Source: Streptomyces bambusae (GTDB lineage: Bacteria; Actinomycetota; Actinomycetes; Streptomycetales; Streptomycetaceae). Taken from it: a stretch of DNA of 54,702 nt. Positions 40,472 through 48,268 of the stretch are shown here, in pieces. The stretch is from NCBI RefSeq assembly GCF_020532645.1, contig NZ_JAJAUZ010000051.1, forward strand, positions 1 to 54,702. The letters run 5' to 3'. Position 1 is the first letter of the stretch, and each line of letters starts with the position of its first letter. Below the pieces are notes generated by a model that ran no database searches, was not told where the DNA came from, and saw only the letters and a list, made by a program, of their open reading frames with translations. The translations under genes and the position numbers were made by a program.

Positions 40472-40481
40472 GGACTAGTCC
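40472..40481. promoter_or_regulatory. GGACTAGTCC palindrome
   Basis: A perfect 10-bp palindrome in the gap upstream of the DUF5999 gene; half-site GGACT recurs near 40522. Possible operator. Confidence 0.3.
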
Positions 40482-40543
40482 ACCCGGGCCAGTCGTGAAC
40501 CACCCGAAAAGGCAGGGCAGTTGGACTGAACCGCCCGCACGAG

Positions 40544-40556
40544 TGATGCGTCATCA
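40544..40556. promoter_or_regulatory. TGATG-CGT-CATCA dyad
   Basis: Five-base exact arms around a 3-base spacer, in an AT-richer patch 150 bases before the DUF5999 start. Possible operator or promoter element. Confidence 0.35.
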
Positions 40557-40708
40557 ATCGGTGAGGACAGCTACCGGGAAATCCCTGCGGAACGACCGCC
40601 GTGGGGGAACACTGTTGCCGGACCGACCGAATGACGATACGGGGGGCGGCCATGAACACCGCATCGAGCCGCAGCACACTCACCACACCGCAGCGAAAGA
40701 ACGCATCC

Positions 40709-40915
40709 ATGTGCCAGCACCAGCCACCTTGCCCGTCAGCCGACTCCGCCGACCGGGAGGCCGCCCACCCGGTGGCCCTCCACCCGGAACAGGGCTGGAG
40801 CCTGCTGTGCAATGGCGTCCTCCTCTTCGAGGACACCGGTGAGCTGCTGCCGGACGGCCAGATCATCGCCCCGCACCGCCCGCTGGCGGCCTCGCAGGTG
40901 ATGAAGGCGGCCTGA
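40709..40915 (+). CDS. DUF5999 small protein
   Basis: A 68-residue protein of the actinobacterial DUF5999 type, with the conserved opening MCQHQPPCPSADSADRE and the core GWSLLCNGVLLFEDTGELLP. Cys2, His4, Cys8 and a cysteine in LLCNG could bind a metal. Function is unknown. The frame is also open from an ATG at 40652 with GGGGGGCGG before it, so the protein may be 19 residues longer; the shorter start matches the family as I recall it. It ends before the gcvP terminator. Confidence 0.75.
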   Translation: MCQHQPPCPSADSADREAAHPVALHPEQGWSLLCNGVLLFEDTGELLPDGQIIAPHRPLAASQVMKAA

Positions 40916-40928
40916 CACCGGCACCCAC

Positions 40929-40978
40929 GACGGCCGAGGGCCGGTACGGGAAGGTTCCCGTACCGGCCCTCGGCCGTC
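40929..40978. terminator. 24-bp-stem bidirectional terminator
   Basis: Exact 24-base arms (40929-40952 with 40955-40978) and a GG loop lie between the convergent DUF5999 and gcvP stops. Confidence 0.85.
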
Positions 40979-40991
40979 ACTGCGTCACCGG

Positions 40992-43877
40992 TCAGGCGTC
41001 GTACTCGTCCAGGGGCGGGCAGGAGCAGACCAGGTTGCGGTCGCCGAAGGCACCGTCGATGCGGCGCACCGGCGGCCAGTACTTGTCCGCGGCGGACACG
41101 CCGGCCGGGAAGACGGCCTCGTCGCGGGTGTACGGGTGGTTCCACTCGCCGCCCAGCGCCGCCGCGGTGTGCGGGGCGTTGTGCAGCGGGTTGTCGTCCG
41201 CCGGCCATTCGCCGGAGGAGACCCGCTCGATCTCGGCGCGGATCGCGATCATGGCGTCGCAGAACCGGTCCAGCTCGATGAGGTCCTCGGACTCGGTGGG
41301 CTCGATCATCAGCGTGCCGGCCACCGGGAAGGACATCGTCGGCGCGTGGAAGCCGTAGTCGATCAGGCGCTTGGCGATGTCGTCCACACTGACGCCGGTC
41401 GCCTTCGACAGCGGGCGCAGGTCGATGATGCACTCGTGCGCGACCAGGCCGCCCGGACCGGTGTAGAGGACCGGGAAGTGCGGCTCCAGGCGCTTGGCGA
41501 TGTAGTTGGCGCCGAGCACGGCCACCTGGGTGGCGCGCTTGAGGCCCTCGCCGCCCATCAGGCGCACGTACGACCAGGAGATCGGCAGAATGCCCGCGGA
41601 GCCCCAGGGAGCGGCCGAGATCGGGCCCACGCCGGTCTCCGGGCCCGCGGTGGGCTGCAGCGGGTGGTTCGGCAGGTACGGCGCGAGGTGCGCGCGCACC
41701 GCGACCGGGCCGACGCCCGGGCCGCCGCCGCCGTGCGGGATGCAGAACGTCTTGTGCAGGTTCAGGTGCGAGACGTCGCCGCCGAAGTGACCCGGCTTGG
41801 CGAGGCCGACCAGGGCGTTGAGGTTGGCGCCGTCGACGTAGACCTGGCCGCCGGCGTCGTGCACCTGGGCGCAGATGTCCGCGACGTGCTCCTCGAACAC
41901 ACCGTGCGTGGACGGGTAGGTGATCATCAGCACGGCGAGCTCGTCGCGGTACTGCTCGATCTTGGCACGCAGGTCGTCCGCGTCCACCTCGCCGTCGTCG
42001 GCGGTCTTGACGACGACGACCTTCATGCCGGCCATCACGGCGCTGGCGGCGTTGGTGCCGTGTGCCGAGGACGGGATCAGGCAGATGGTGCGCTGGGTGT
42101 CGCCGTTGGCGCGGTGGTAGGCGCGGACGGCCAGCAGACCGGCCAGCTCGCCCTGCGAACCGGCGTTCGGCTGGATGGAGACCTTGTCGTAGCCGGTGAC
42201 CTCGGAGAGACGTTCCTCCAGCTCGGTGATCAGCGTGACGTAGCCCTGCGCCTGCTCGACCGGGGCGAAGGGGTGCAGCTGACCGAACTCGGGCCAGGTG
42301 ACCGGCTCCATCTCGGTGGTCGCGTTGAGCTTCATGGTGCAGGAGCCCAGCGGGATCATGCCGCGGTCCAGCGCGTAGTCGCGGTCCGAGAGCTTGCGCA
42401 GGTAGCGCAGCATCGCGGTCTCGGAGCGGTGCTGGTGGAAGACCGGGTGGGTCAGGTACTCGTCGGAGCGCAGCAGGCCGGCCGGCAGGGCGTCGGCGAC
42501 GGTCTCGTCGAGCGCCGCGATGTCGGCGGTCACGCCGAAGGCGGCCCAGACGGCCTCGATGTCGGCCCGCAGGGTGGTCTCGTCCACCGAGGCGGAGACG
42601 AGGTCGGCGTCGACGCGGTACAGGTTTACCCCGCGCTCGGCGGCCGCGGCGACGACCTCGGCGGCCCGGCCGGGGACGCGCGCGGTCAGGGTGTCGAAGA
42701 ACACGTCGTGGACCAGCTCGACCCCGCCGGCCGTCAGGCCCGCGGCGAGGATGCCCGCGTAGCGGTGGGTGCGGCGGGCGATCGTCTTCAGGCCCTCGGG
42801 CCCGTGGTAGACGGCGTACATGCCGGCCATGACGGCGAGCAGCACCTGCGCGGTACAGATGTTGCTGGTGGCCTTCTCACGGCGGATGTGCTGCTCACGG
42901 GTCTGCAGCGCCAGGCGGTACGCCTTGTTGCCGTCGGCGTCGACGGAGACGCCCACGAGGCGGCCCGGCAGCGAGCGGGCGTGCTTGTCCTGGACGGCCA
43001 TGTAGCCGGCGTGCGGACCGCCGAAGCCCATCGGGACACCGAAGCGCTGGGTGGTGCCGACGGCGATGTCGGCGCCCAGCTCGCCCGGAGAGGTGAGCAG
43101 GGTGAGCGCGAGCAGGTCGGCGGCGACGGTGACGACCGCGCCCAGCTCGTGCGCGCGGTCGATCAGCGGCTTGATGTCGCGGACCGCACCGGAGGCACCC
43201 GGGTACTGGATCAGCACGCCGAAGACGCCGCGCTCGGCGACCTCGGCCGGGATGCCCTCGGACAGGTCGGCGACGACGACCTCGACCCCCGTGGGCTCGG
43301 CGCGGGTCTCGATGACCGCGATGGTCTGCGGCAGCGCGTCGGCGTCGACGAGGAAGACCCCGCCCTTGACCTTGCCGACCCGGCGGGCCAGCGTCATGGC
43401 CTCCGCGGCCGCGGTGCCCTCGTCCAGCAGCGAGGCGCCGGAGGTGGGCAGGCCGGTGAGGTCGGCGACGACGGTCTGGAAGTTGAGGAGCGCCTCCAGG
43501 CGGCCCTGCGAGATCTCCGGCTGGTACGGCGTGTACGCGGTGTACCAGGCCGGGTTCTCCATGACGTTGCGCAGGATCACCGGCGGGGTGAAGGTGCCGT
43601 AGTAGCCCAGGCCGATCATGGAGCTCATGACCTTGTTGCGCGACGCGAGCGCGCGCAGCTCGGCGAGGACCTCGGCCTCGGTACGGGCGGCGGGGAGGCC
43701 CAGGGCCTCGGCGCTCTTGATCACGTCCGGAACCGCGGCGGCGGTCAGTTCGTCCAGGGAGCCGTAGCCGACCTGGGCGAGCATCTTCGCCTGCGCCTCG
43801 GCATCCGGGCCGATGTGGCGCTGTTCGAAGGGGATGCCACTCTCAAGCTGGTCGAGCGGAATGCGGTGGGCGGTCAT
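40992..43877 (-). CDS. gcvP: Glycine dehydrogenase (decarboxylating), P protein
   Basis: A 961-residue PLP enzyme, full length for the fused alpha-beta form. It decarboxylates glycine and passes the aminomethyl group to the lipoyl arm of GcvH in the glycine cleavage system. The PLP lysine is in LNLHKTFCIPHGGGGPG; other family motifs include RHIGPD at the N-terminus and MIPLGSCTMKLNA. No gcvT or gcvH is encoded in this window. Its leader is a glycine riboswitch. The ribosome site lies in the self-complementary GGAGGCCTCC just before the ATG. Confidence 0.98.
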   Translation of the reverse strand: MTAHRIPLDQLESGIPFEQRHIGPDAEAQAKMLAQVGYGSLDELTAAAVPDVIKSAEALGLPAARTEAEVLAELRALASRNKVMSSMIGLGYYGTFTPPVILRNVMENPAWYTAYTPYQPEISQGRLEALLNFQTVVADLTGLPTSGASLLDEGTAAAEAMTLARRVGKVKGGVFLVDADALPQTIAVIETRAEPTGVEVVVADLSEGIPAEVAERGVFGVLIQYPGASGAVRDIKPLIDRAHELGAVVTVAADLLALTLLTSPGELGADIAVGTTQRFGVPMGFGGPHAGYMAVQDKHARSLPGRLVGVSVDADGNKAYRLALQTREQHIRREKATSNICTAQVLLAVMAGMYAVYHGPEGLKTIARRTHRYAGILAAGLTAGGVELVHDVFFDTLTARVPGRAAEVVAAAAERGVNLYRVDADLVSASVDETTLRADIEAVWAAFGVTADIAALDETVADALPAGLLRSDEYLTHPVFHQHRSETAMLRYLRKLSDRDYALDRGMIPLGSCTMKLNATTEMEPVTWPEFGQLHPFAPVEQAQGYVTLITELEERLSEVTGYDKVSIQPNAGSQGELAGLLAVRAYHRANGDTQRTICLIPSSAHGTNAASAVMAGMKVVVVKTADDGEVDADDLRAKIEQYRDELAVLMITYPSTHGVFEEHVADICAQVHDAGGQVYVDGANLNALVGLAKPGHFGGDVSHLNLHKTFCIPHGGGGPGVGPVAVRAHLAPYLPNHPLQPTAGPETGVGPISAAPWGSAGILPISWSYVRLMGGEGLKRATQVAVLGANYIAKRLEPHFPVLYTGPGGLVAHECIIDLRPLSKATGVSVDDIAKRLIDYGFHAPTMSFPVAGTLMIEPTESEDLIELDRFCDAMIAIRAEIERVSSGEWPADDNPLHNAPHTAAALGGEWNHPYTRDEAVFPAGVSAADKYWPPVRRIDGAFGDRNLVCSCPPLDEYDA

Positions 43878-43942
43878 TGCGGAGGCCTCCTGGTCTCGCG
43901 ACCTACGAGGGGTGCCACGGCGCGGGCACCCGGACGGCCTCC

Positions 43943-44174
43943 CCCTCTGTCATCTCAACCTGAGAGCTTCACCGGGTCTCCTGGGGGTTGCCCGTGGAGT
44001 CCCGGCTTTCACCGTCGGTGAGGAGGGGTTCCGGCACACCGGTCCGACGCCCGCCCCTGCTTTCCAGAGTGGCCTCGTCCGTGCGGTACGTCTGCCTGAG
44101 AGATTCCGGGGAGGATTTGCTCCTTCGGCGCCGACGAGGGGCTCTGGAGGAGCTCGCTCGACGGACTCTCCCGC
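43943..44174 (-). ncRNA. Tandem glycine riboswitch
   Basis: Two glycine aptamers in the gcvP leader. Each starts with GGGAGAGT- or CGGGACTCC-like sequence and ends with the conserved CTCTCAGG(C/T); the minus-strand motifs AATCTCTCAGGCAGA (near 44100) and GAAGCTCTCAGGTTGAGA (near 43955) are the diagnostic 3' ends. The purine-rich GGAGCAAATCCTCCCCGG is the usual internal bulge of aptamer 1. Glycine binding is expected to raise gcvP expression. The gap to the ATG is about 65 bases. Confidence 0.93.
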
Positions 44175-44297
44175 ACAGGGTCATCAGCCGGAAACCAGAC
44201 TACCAGCGAGGCTGCTGGGAACTCCCTCGAGTGGCCCCCTCTCCGAATATGCACTTTCGTAGACATCACGGAGGAGTTGCGACCAAATGGAGGGACC

Positions 44298-44678
44298 GTG
44301 CAGACCGACATCGATCCGCGCAGCCTGATCGGCCGCAAGGCGTTCGACCGCAACGGCACCAAGATCGGCACGATCGACGAGGTGTACCTGGACGACGCGA
44401 CCGGCACCCCGGAGTGGGCGGCGGTCCGCACCGGCCTCTTCGGCCGGGACGCCTTCGTCCCCCTGGAGCCCAGCGAGCTGGTCGGGGACACCCTGCGGAT
44501 CCCCTACGAACGGGCCCTCATCAAGGACGCCCCCGATTTCGGCGTCGGCCGCCACCTCTCCCCGGAACAGGAGCTGCAGCTCTACCACCACTACGGGCTC
44601 GATGTGGCCCTGCCCGGTGACATCGCCGCCCCGCCCCCGGACCGCGACTTCGGCCGGCTGAGCACCGACGAGGCCTGA
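44298..44678 (+). CDS. PRC-barrel domain protein
   Basis: A 126-residue protein with a PRC-barrel at residues 1-75 (DPRSLIGRKAFDRNGTKIGT, EWAAVRTGLFGRDAFVPLE) and a helical tail (LSPEQELQLYHHYGLD). PRC-barrels occur in RimM and photosynthetic reaction centres and in many stress-linked actinobacterial proteins; this type has no known role. The GTG start at 44298 follows GGAGGG; a TTG at 44277 is an alternative. The last 88 bases overlap the convergent dinB gene. Confidence 0.85.
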   Translation: MQTDIDPRSLIGRKAFDRNGTKIGTIDEVYLDDATGTPEWAAVRTGLFGRDAFVPLEPSELVGDTLRIPYERALIKDAPDFGVGRHLSPEQELQLYHHYGLDVALPGDIAAPPPDRDFGRLSTDEA

Positions 44679-46036
44679 CCCACCAGCGGCAGCGGCTCCG
44701 CCGGCTCCAGGTCGGGATCGTCCACCGGGAAGGTGCGCACCCGGCCCGGAGCCGGGCTGCCGGGCTCCTCGAACCGCACGGTCACCCGGCCCACCCCGCT
44801 GCCCTGCACCCAGCCCGCCCCGTACACGGCGTGGCGGACATCACTCCCGGCCGCCCAGCGGCGCCCGGCCGGCGGAGCGTCCGCGGCCGCCTCCGCCGGT
44901 TCGGCGGCCGGGGTGCTTCCGGAGGCCGCGGCGCCGTCCGCGGCCTCCCCGGCCGCTTCCTCCGCCGCCGCCTGCGCGAACAGGTCCTCCTGCGTGTAGT
45001 CGGCGAGCCCCGACACACCGACGCCCAGCAGCCGCACCCCGCCGGTGGTGTCCACGGCGTCCAGCAGCCGGGCCGCCGCCTCCCGGACCACGCCCGGGTC
45101 GTCGGTGGGACCCCGCAGGGTTTCGGAGCGGGTCAGGGTGGAGAAGTCGTACCGCCGCACCTTGAGCACGATGGTCCGGCCGGAGTGCCCGGAGGCCCGC
45201 AGCCGTCCGACGCACCGTTCGGCGAGCCGCTGCACCTCGGTCCGGATCCGCACCCGGTCGTGCAGGTCCACGTCGAAGGTGTCCTCCACGGAGACCGACT
45301 TCGCGTCCCGCTCGGCCACCACCGGCCGCTCGTCCAGCCCGAGCGCCATCCGGTGCAGGGCCACCCCGTGGGCGCGCCCCAGCAGCCGTACGAGCTCGTC
45401 CTCGCCTGCCTCGGCCAGATCGCCCACGGTGGTCATCCCGGCCCGCCGCAGGTGCTCCCCGGTGGCCGGCCCGACCCCGGGCAGGGTCCGCACGGTCATC
45501 GGGGCGAGCAGGTCCCGCTCGGTGCCCGGCGCGATGACGACGAGCCCGTCGGGCTTGGCCTCCTCGGAGGCGATCTTGGCGAGCATCTTGGAGCCGGCCA
45601 GCCCGACCGACCCGCTCAGCCCGGTGGCCGCCCGGATGTCGGCCCGCAGCCGGAGCGCGACCGCCCGGGCCGCCTCCGTCCCGTCCGCGGCCCCGCCGGC
45701 CTCCAGGTCGACGAACGCCTCGTCCAGGCTCAGCGGCTCCACCAGCGGTGACAGTGCCTGCAGCAGCGCCATCACCTGCTCGCTGACCGCCCGGTACAGG
45801 TGGAAGCGGGGCACGAGGTACGCGCCGTTCGGGCACAGCCGCCGGGCCTGCGCCATCGGCATCGCCGAGTGCACGCCGAAGCGCCGGGCCTCGTACGAGG
45901 CGGTGGCGACCACGCCGCGCGGCCCGAGCCCGCCGACGATCACGGGCTTTCCGCGCAGGCTGGGCTTCGCCGCCTGTTCGACGGCGGCGAAGAACGCATC
46001 CATGTCGAGATGCAGGATCGTCGGCGCGGCTCTCAC
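44591..46036 (-). CDS. dinB: DNA polymerase IV with Tudor-like C-terminal extension
   Basis: A 481-residue Y-family translesion polymerase; typical DinB has about 350. Metal ligands D11, D105 and E106 (HLDMDAFFAAVE, SLDEAF) are present. The helix-hairpin-helix is near 185-205 (LPGVGPATGEHLRRAG) and the little finger spans 240-345. QEDLF at 349-353 is a sliding-clamp motif. After an Ala/Glu-rich linker, residues 397-452 (RHAVYGAGWVQGSGVGRVTV, then a strand pair) resemble the small Tudor-like domain at the end of PcrA/UvrD. The GTG start follows GGAGAT closely. Overlaps the PRC-barrel gene by 88 bases. Confidence 0.95.
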   Translation of the reverse strand: MRAAPTILHLDMDAFFAAVEQAAKPSLRGKPVIVGGLGPRGVVATASYEARRFGVHSAMPMAQARRLCPNGAYLVPRFHLYRAVSEQVMALLQALSPLVEPLSLDEAFVDLEAGGAADGTEAARAVALRLRADIRAATGLSGSVGLAGSKMLAKIASEEAKPDGLVVIAPGTERDLLAPMTVRTLPGVGPATGEHLRRAGMTTVGDLAEAGEDELVRLLGRAHGVALHRMALGLDERPVVAERDAKSVSVEDTFDVDLHDRVRIRTEVQRLAERCVGRLRASGHSGRTIVLKVRRYDFSTLTRSETLRGPTDDPGVVREAAARLLDAVDTTGGVRLLGVGVSGLADYTQEDLFAQAAAEEAAGEAADGAAASGSTPAAEPAEAAADAPPAGRRWAAGSDVRHAVYGAGWVQGSGVGRVTVRFEEPGSPAPGRVRTFPVDDPDLEPAEPLPLVGQASSVLSRPKSRSGGGAAMSPGRATSSP

Positions 46037-46106
46037 ATCTCCGATGCTGCCCTACGCCACTGACAGCGCGCCCGTCCGGCACCCCGCGCCGGGCCGGGCG
46101 CCCCGG

Positions 46107-46766
46107 TCAGACCGCGCGGTTGCGCCGCCGGGCCAGCTCGTCCGCCGGGTTGTGGCCGATCAGCGTCTCGCCGGTGTCGATCCGCTCGCCGTGCAGCTGC
46201 GACAGCGCGTTCTCCACATCGCGCCGGACCACTCCGACCGCGATGCCGAAGACGCCCTGGCCGCCCTGGAGCAGGTCGACGACCTCGTCCGGCGAGGTGC
46301 ACTCGTACACGGTGGCGCCGTCGCTCATCAGCGTCATGCGCTCCAGGTCGGCGAAGCCGCGGTCGCGCAGGTGCTGGACCGCGGTCCGGATGTTCTGCAG
46401 CGCGACGCCGGTGTCCAGGAACCGCTTCACGATCTTGAGAACGACCACGTCGTGGAAGCTGTAGAGGCGCTGGGTCCCCGAGCCGTACGCGGGCCGGACG
46501 CTGGGCTCGACCAGCCCGGTGCGGGCCCAGTAGTCCAGCTGCCGGTACGTGATGCCGGCGGCGGCGCAGGCCGTCGGCCCGCGGTAGCCGATCGACGCGG
46601 ACGCCGGGTCGGCGTTGACCACGTGCGGAGCTCCGGTAGGGGCGGCCGCCGGCTCCGGCTGGCGGCGCCCCGCGCCGACCGCCGTGCCGTGCAGCGGATA
46701 CGGACCGCTCTCCCCCGGACTGCGTGCGGGGATGCCCCCGGTCGTACCGTCGCCGCTGATTCTCAC
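46107..46766 (-). CDS. MerR family regulator (Rv1830-like)
   Basis: A 219-residue MerR protein. After a disordered head of about 50 residues comes a MerR helix-turn-helix (ACAAAGITYRQLDYWARTGL) with the wing GTQRLYSFHDVVVLKIVKRFL, then a coiled C-terminus. Position and sequence match the second MerR gene of the mycobacterial garA-ftsR block. Its target is not established. GTG at 46766 has GGAGG six bases upstream; an in-frame ATG at 46793 coincides with the predicted transcription start and could be used as a leaderless start. Confidence 0.9.
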   Translation of the reverse strand: MRISGDGTTGGIPARSPGESGPYPLHGTAVGAGRRQPEPAAAPTGAPHVVNADPASASIGYRGPTACAAAGITYRQLDYWARTGLVEPSVRPAYGSGTQRLYSFHDVVVLKIVKRFLDTGVALQNIRTAVQHLRDRGFADLERMTLMSDGATVYECTSPDEVVDLLQGGQGVFGIAVGVVRRDVENALSQLHGERIDTGETLIGHNPADELARRRNRAV

Positions 46767-46797
46767 GCCGACCCTCCGTCCTTGACCTGCCATCTCG

Positions 46798-46826
46798 ACG
46801 GTAGGCAGTCACCAGGGGTGCGTCAA
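46798..46826 (-). promoter_or_regulatory. Promoter of the second merR gene
   Basis: On the minus strand TTGACG (46826-46821) and TACCGT (46803-46798) are 17 bases apart. Start is predicted at about 46791-46793. Confidence 0.7.
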
Positions 46827-46835
46827 CGATCGCCA

Positions 46836-46861
46836 CACTCGGCACGCCGAGTGATAATCAC
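46836..46861. promoter_or_regulatory. Two adjoining inverted repeats upstream of merR
   Basis: CACTCGGC-AC-GCCGAGTG (46836-46853) overlaps by three bases GTGAT-A-ATCAC (46851-46861). They lie just upstream of the merR -35, where MerR-type activators or other regulators could bind. The first may also serve as a hairpin after the nuclease gene. Confidence 0.4.
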
Positions 46862-46952
46862 CCTGAGAGTGGTTTCCCGTTCCCCTCCGTGGGGAAAGGC
46901 TACTCGAATGACTTGAGCATTCCTTGAGGGAAAGCGGGGACGCGGCCGGTCC

Positions 46953-47426
46953 TCACTGGCTGCCGGTGCCGAAGTCCTCGGGCGAGATCTGGTCGAGGAA
47001 CTCGCGGAACTTCTCCACTTCGTCCTCCTGCTCGTCGGGAATCGCAATGCCGGCGTCGTCCAGCACGCCGTCGCTGCCGTAGATCGGCGTACCCGTGCGC
47101 AGGGCCAGTGCTATCGCGTCCGACGGCCGGGCGCTGACCTCCACGCCGCTGGCGAAGACGAGCTCCGCGTAGAAGACGCCCTCCCGCAGGTCCGTGATGC
47201 GCACCTCGGTGAGCTCCTCGCCCACCGCCTCCAGCACGTCCTTGAAGAGGTCATGGGTCAGCGGCCTGGCAGGGGCCATGCCCTGCTGGGCGAAGGCGAT
47301 CGCGGTCGCCTCTCCAGGACCGATCCAGATGGGGAGGTAGCGATCGCCTCCCACTTCGCGCAGGAGCACGATCGGTTGGTTGGAGGGCATTTCCACCCGG
47401 ACACCCACAACGTCGAGCTCGTTCAC
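46953..47426 (-). CDS. Bifunctional nuclease (DUF151) family protein
   Basis: A 157-residue protein of the BFN/DUF151 family. Core motifs are LLREVGGDRYLPIWIGPGEA, ARPLTHDLFKDVLEAVG and EVSARPSDAIALALRTGTPI. The plant member has DNase and RNase activity; the bacterial role is unclear. The C-terminus is acidic (DEQEDEVEKFREFLDQI), typical of actinobacterial forms. It sits between two merR genes exactly as Rv1829 does in mycobacteria (recalled). Confidence 0.92.
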   Translation of the reverse strand: MNELDVVGVRVEMPSNQPIVLLREVGGDRYLPIWIGPGEATAIAFAQQGMAPARPLTHDLFKDVLEAVGEELTEVRITDLREGVFYAELVFASGVEVSARPSDAIALALRTGTPIYGSDGVLDDAGIAIPDEQEDEVEKFREFLDQISPEDFGTGSQ

Positions 47427-47479
47427 ACAGCAACCCTAGGACCTGCCCGGCCGGTTTGGGTAGTCGGGGTTCTCCGCCG

Positions 47480-48226
47480 TCAGCGGATCCGTACTCCGAG
47501 GGCGGTCTGGACCAGCGCTTCGTGCAGGCGTACGGAGAGCCCGGCGAGCTCCTTGAGGGTGGCTTCGGCATGCGCCCGGGTCTGCGGGTTGCGGTGCCGC
47601 CGCAGCGGTGCCACCACCTGCTCCACCAGCCCGGCTTCGCGGTCGGCGGCCGCCTTCATGGCCCGCAGGTGCCTCGGTTCGAGCCCGAACCGGCCGAGGT
47701 CGCAGAGCAGCCGGGCCACGGTGACGGCCTCGGCGTCGTAGCCGCCGCCTTCCGTCTCGGCGATCAGCCCGTACTCCTCCCACTCGGCGAGCTGCGCCGC
47801 GTCCACCTCGGCGGCTGCGAGCAGCTCGGACCGCCCTACCCTGGCGACGGTGGGCCGCTCGGGGTCGGCAGGACCGTCGGGTACGGGGGTCGCGTCGCCC
47901 TGCGGGGAGGGCGACGGGATGCGCGCCTGCTCGCCGCGTGCGAGGGCGTCCAGGTGCTCCCGGATGACCTTCAGCGGCAGGTAGTGGTCGCGCTGGAGGC
48001 GCAGGATGCGGGCGAGCCGCTCGACGTCCTGCGCGGTGAACTTGCGGTATCCCGAGGGCGTGCGGCGGGGCTCGACCAGCCCTTCGGCCTCGAGGAACCG
48101 GATCTTGGAGATGGTGACTTCGGGGAACTCGTCGCGCAGCTGGTTGAGCACCGTGCCGATGCTCATCAGCCGCCCGGCCGAGCCGGCGGTGCCGTTTCCG
48201 GCACCGCCCGTCGGTGTCAGCAGCAT
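47480..48226 (-). CDS. ftsR: MerR family regulator, FtsR homologue
   Basis: A 248-residue MerR protein corresponding to mycobacterial Rv1828 and corynebacterial FtsR. After the leader come SIGTVLNQLRDEFPEVTISK and FLEAEGLVEPRRTPSGYRKF, the MerR DNA-binding domain, then a linker and an all-helical C-terminal domain. FtsR activates ftsZ in Corynebacterium glutamicum; the same role here is an inference from homology and order. GGAAGG lies three bases before the ATG. It follows the FHA gene by 42 bases. Confidence 0.88.
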   Translation of the reverse strand: MLLTPTGGAGNGTAGSAGRLMSIGTVLNQLRDEFPEVTISKIRFLEAEGLVEPRRTPSGYRKFTAQDVERLARILRLQRDHYLPLKVIREHLDALARGEQARIPSPSPQGDATPVPDGPADPERPTVARVGRSELLAAAEVDAAQLAEWEEYGLIAETEGGGYDAEAVTVARLLCDLGRFGLEPRHLRAMKAAADREAGLVEQVVAPLRRHRNPQTRAHAEATLKELAGLSVRLHEALVQTALGVRIR

Positions 48227-48268
48227 GGACCTTCCCAGGGATGCCCCCGGACCCGGTCCGGGGGAGGG

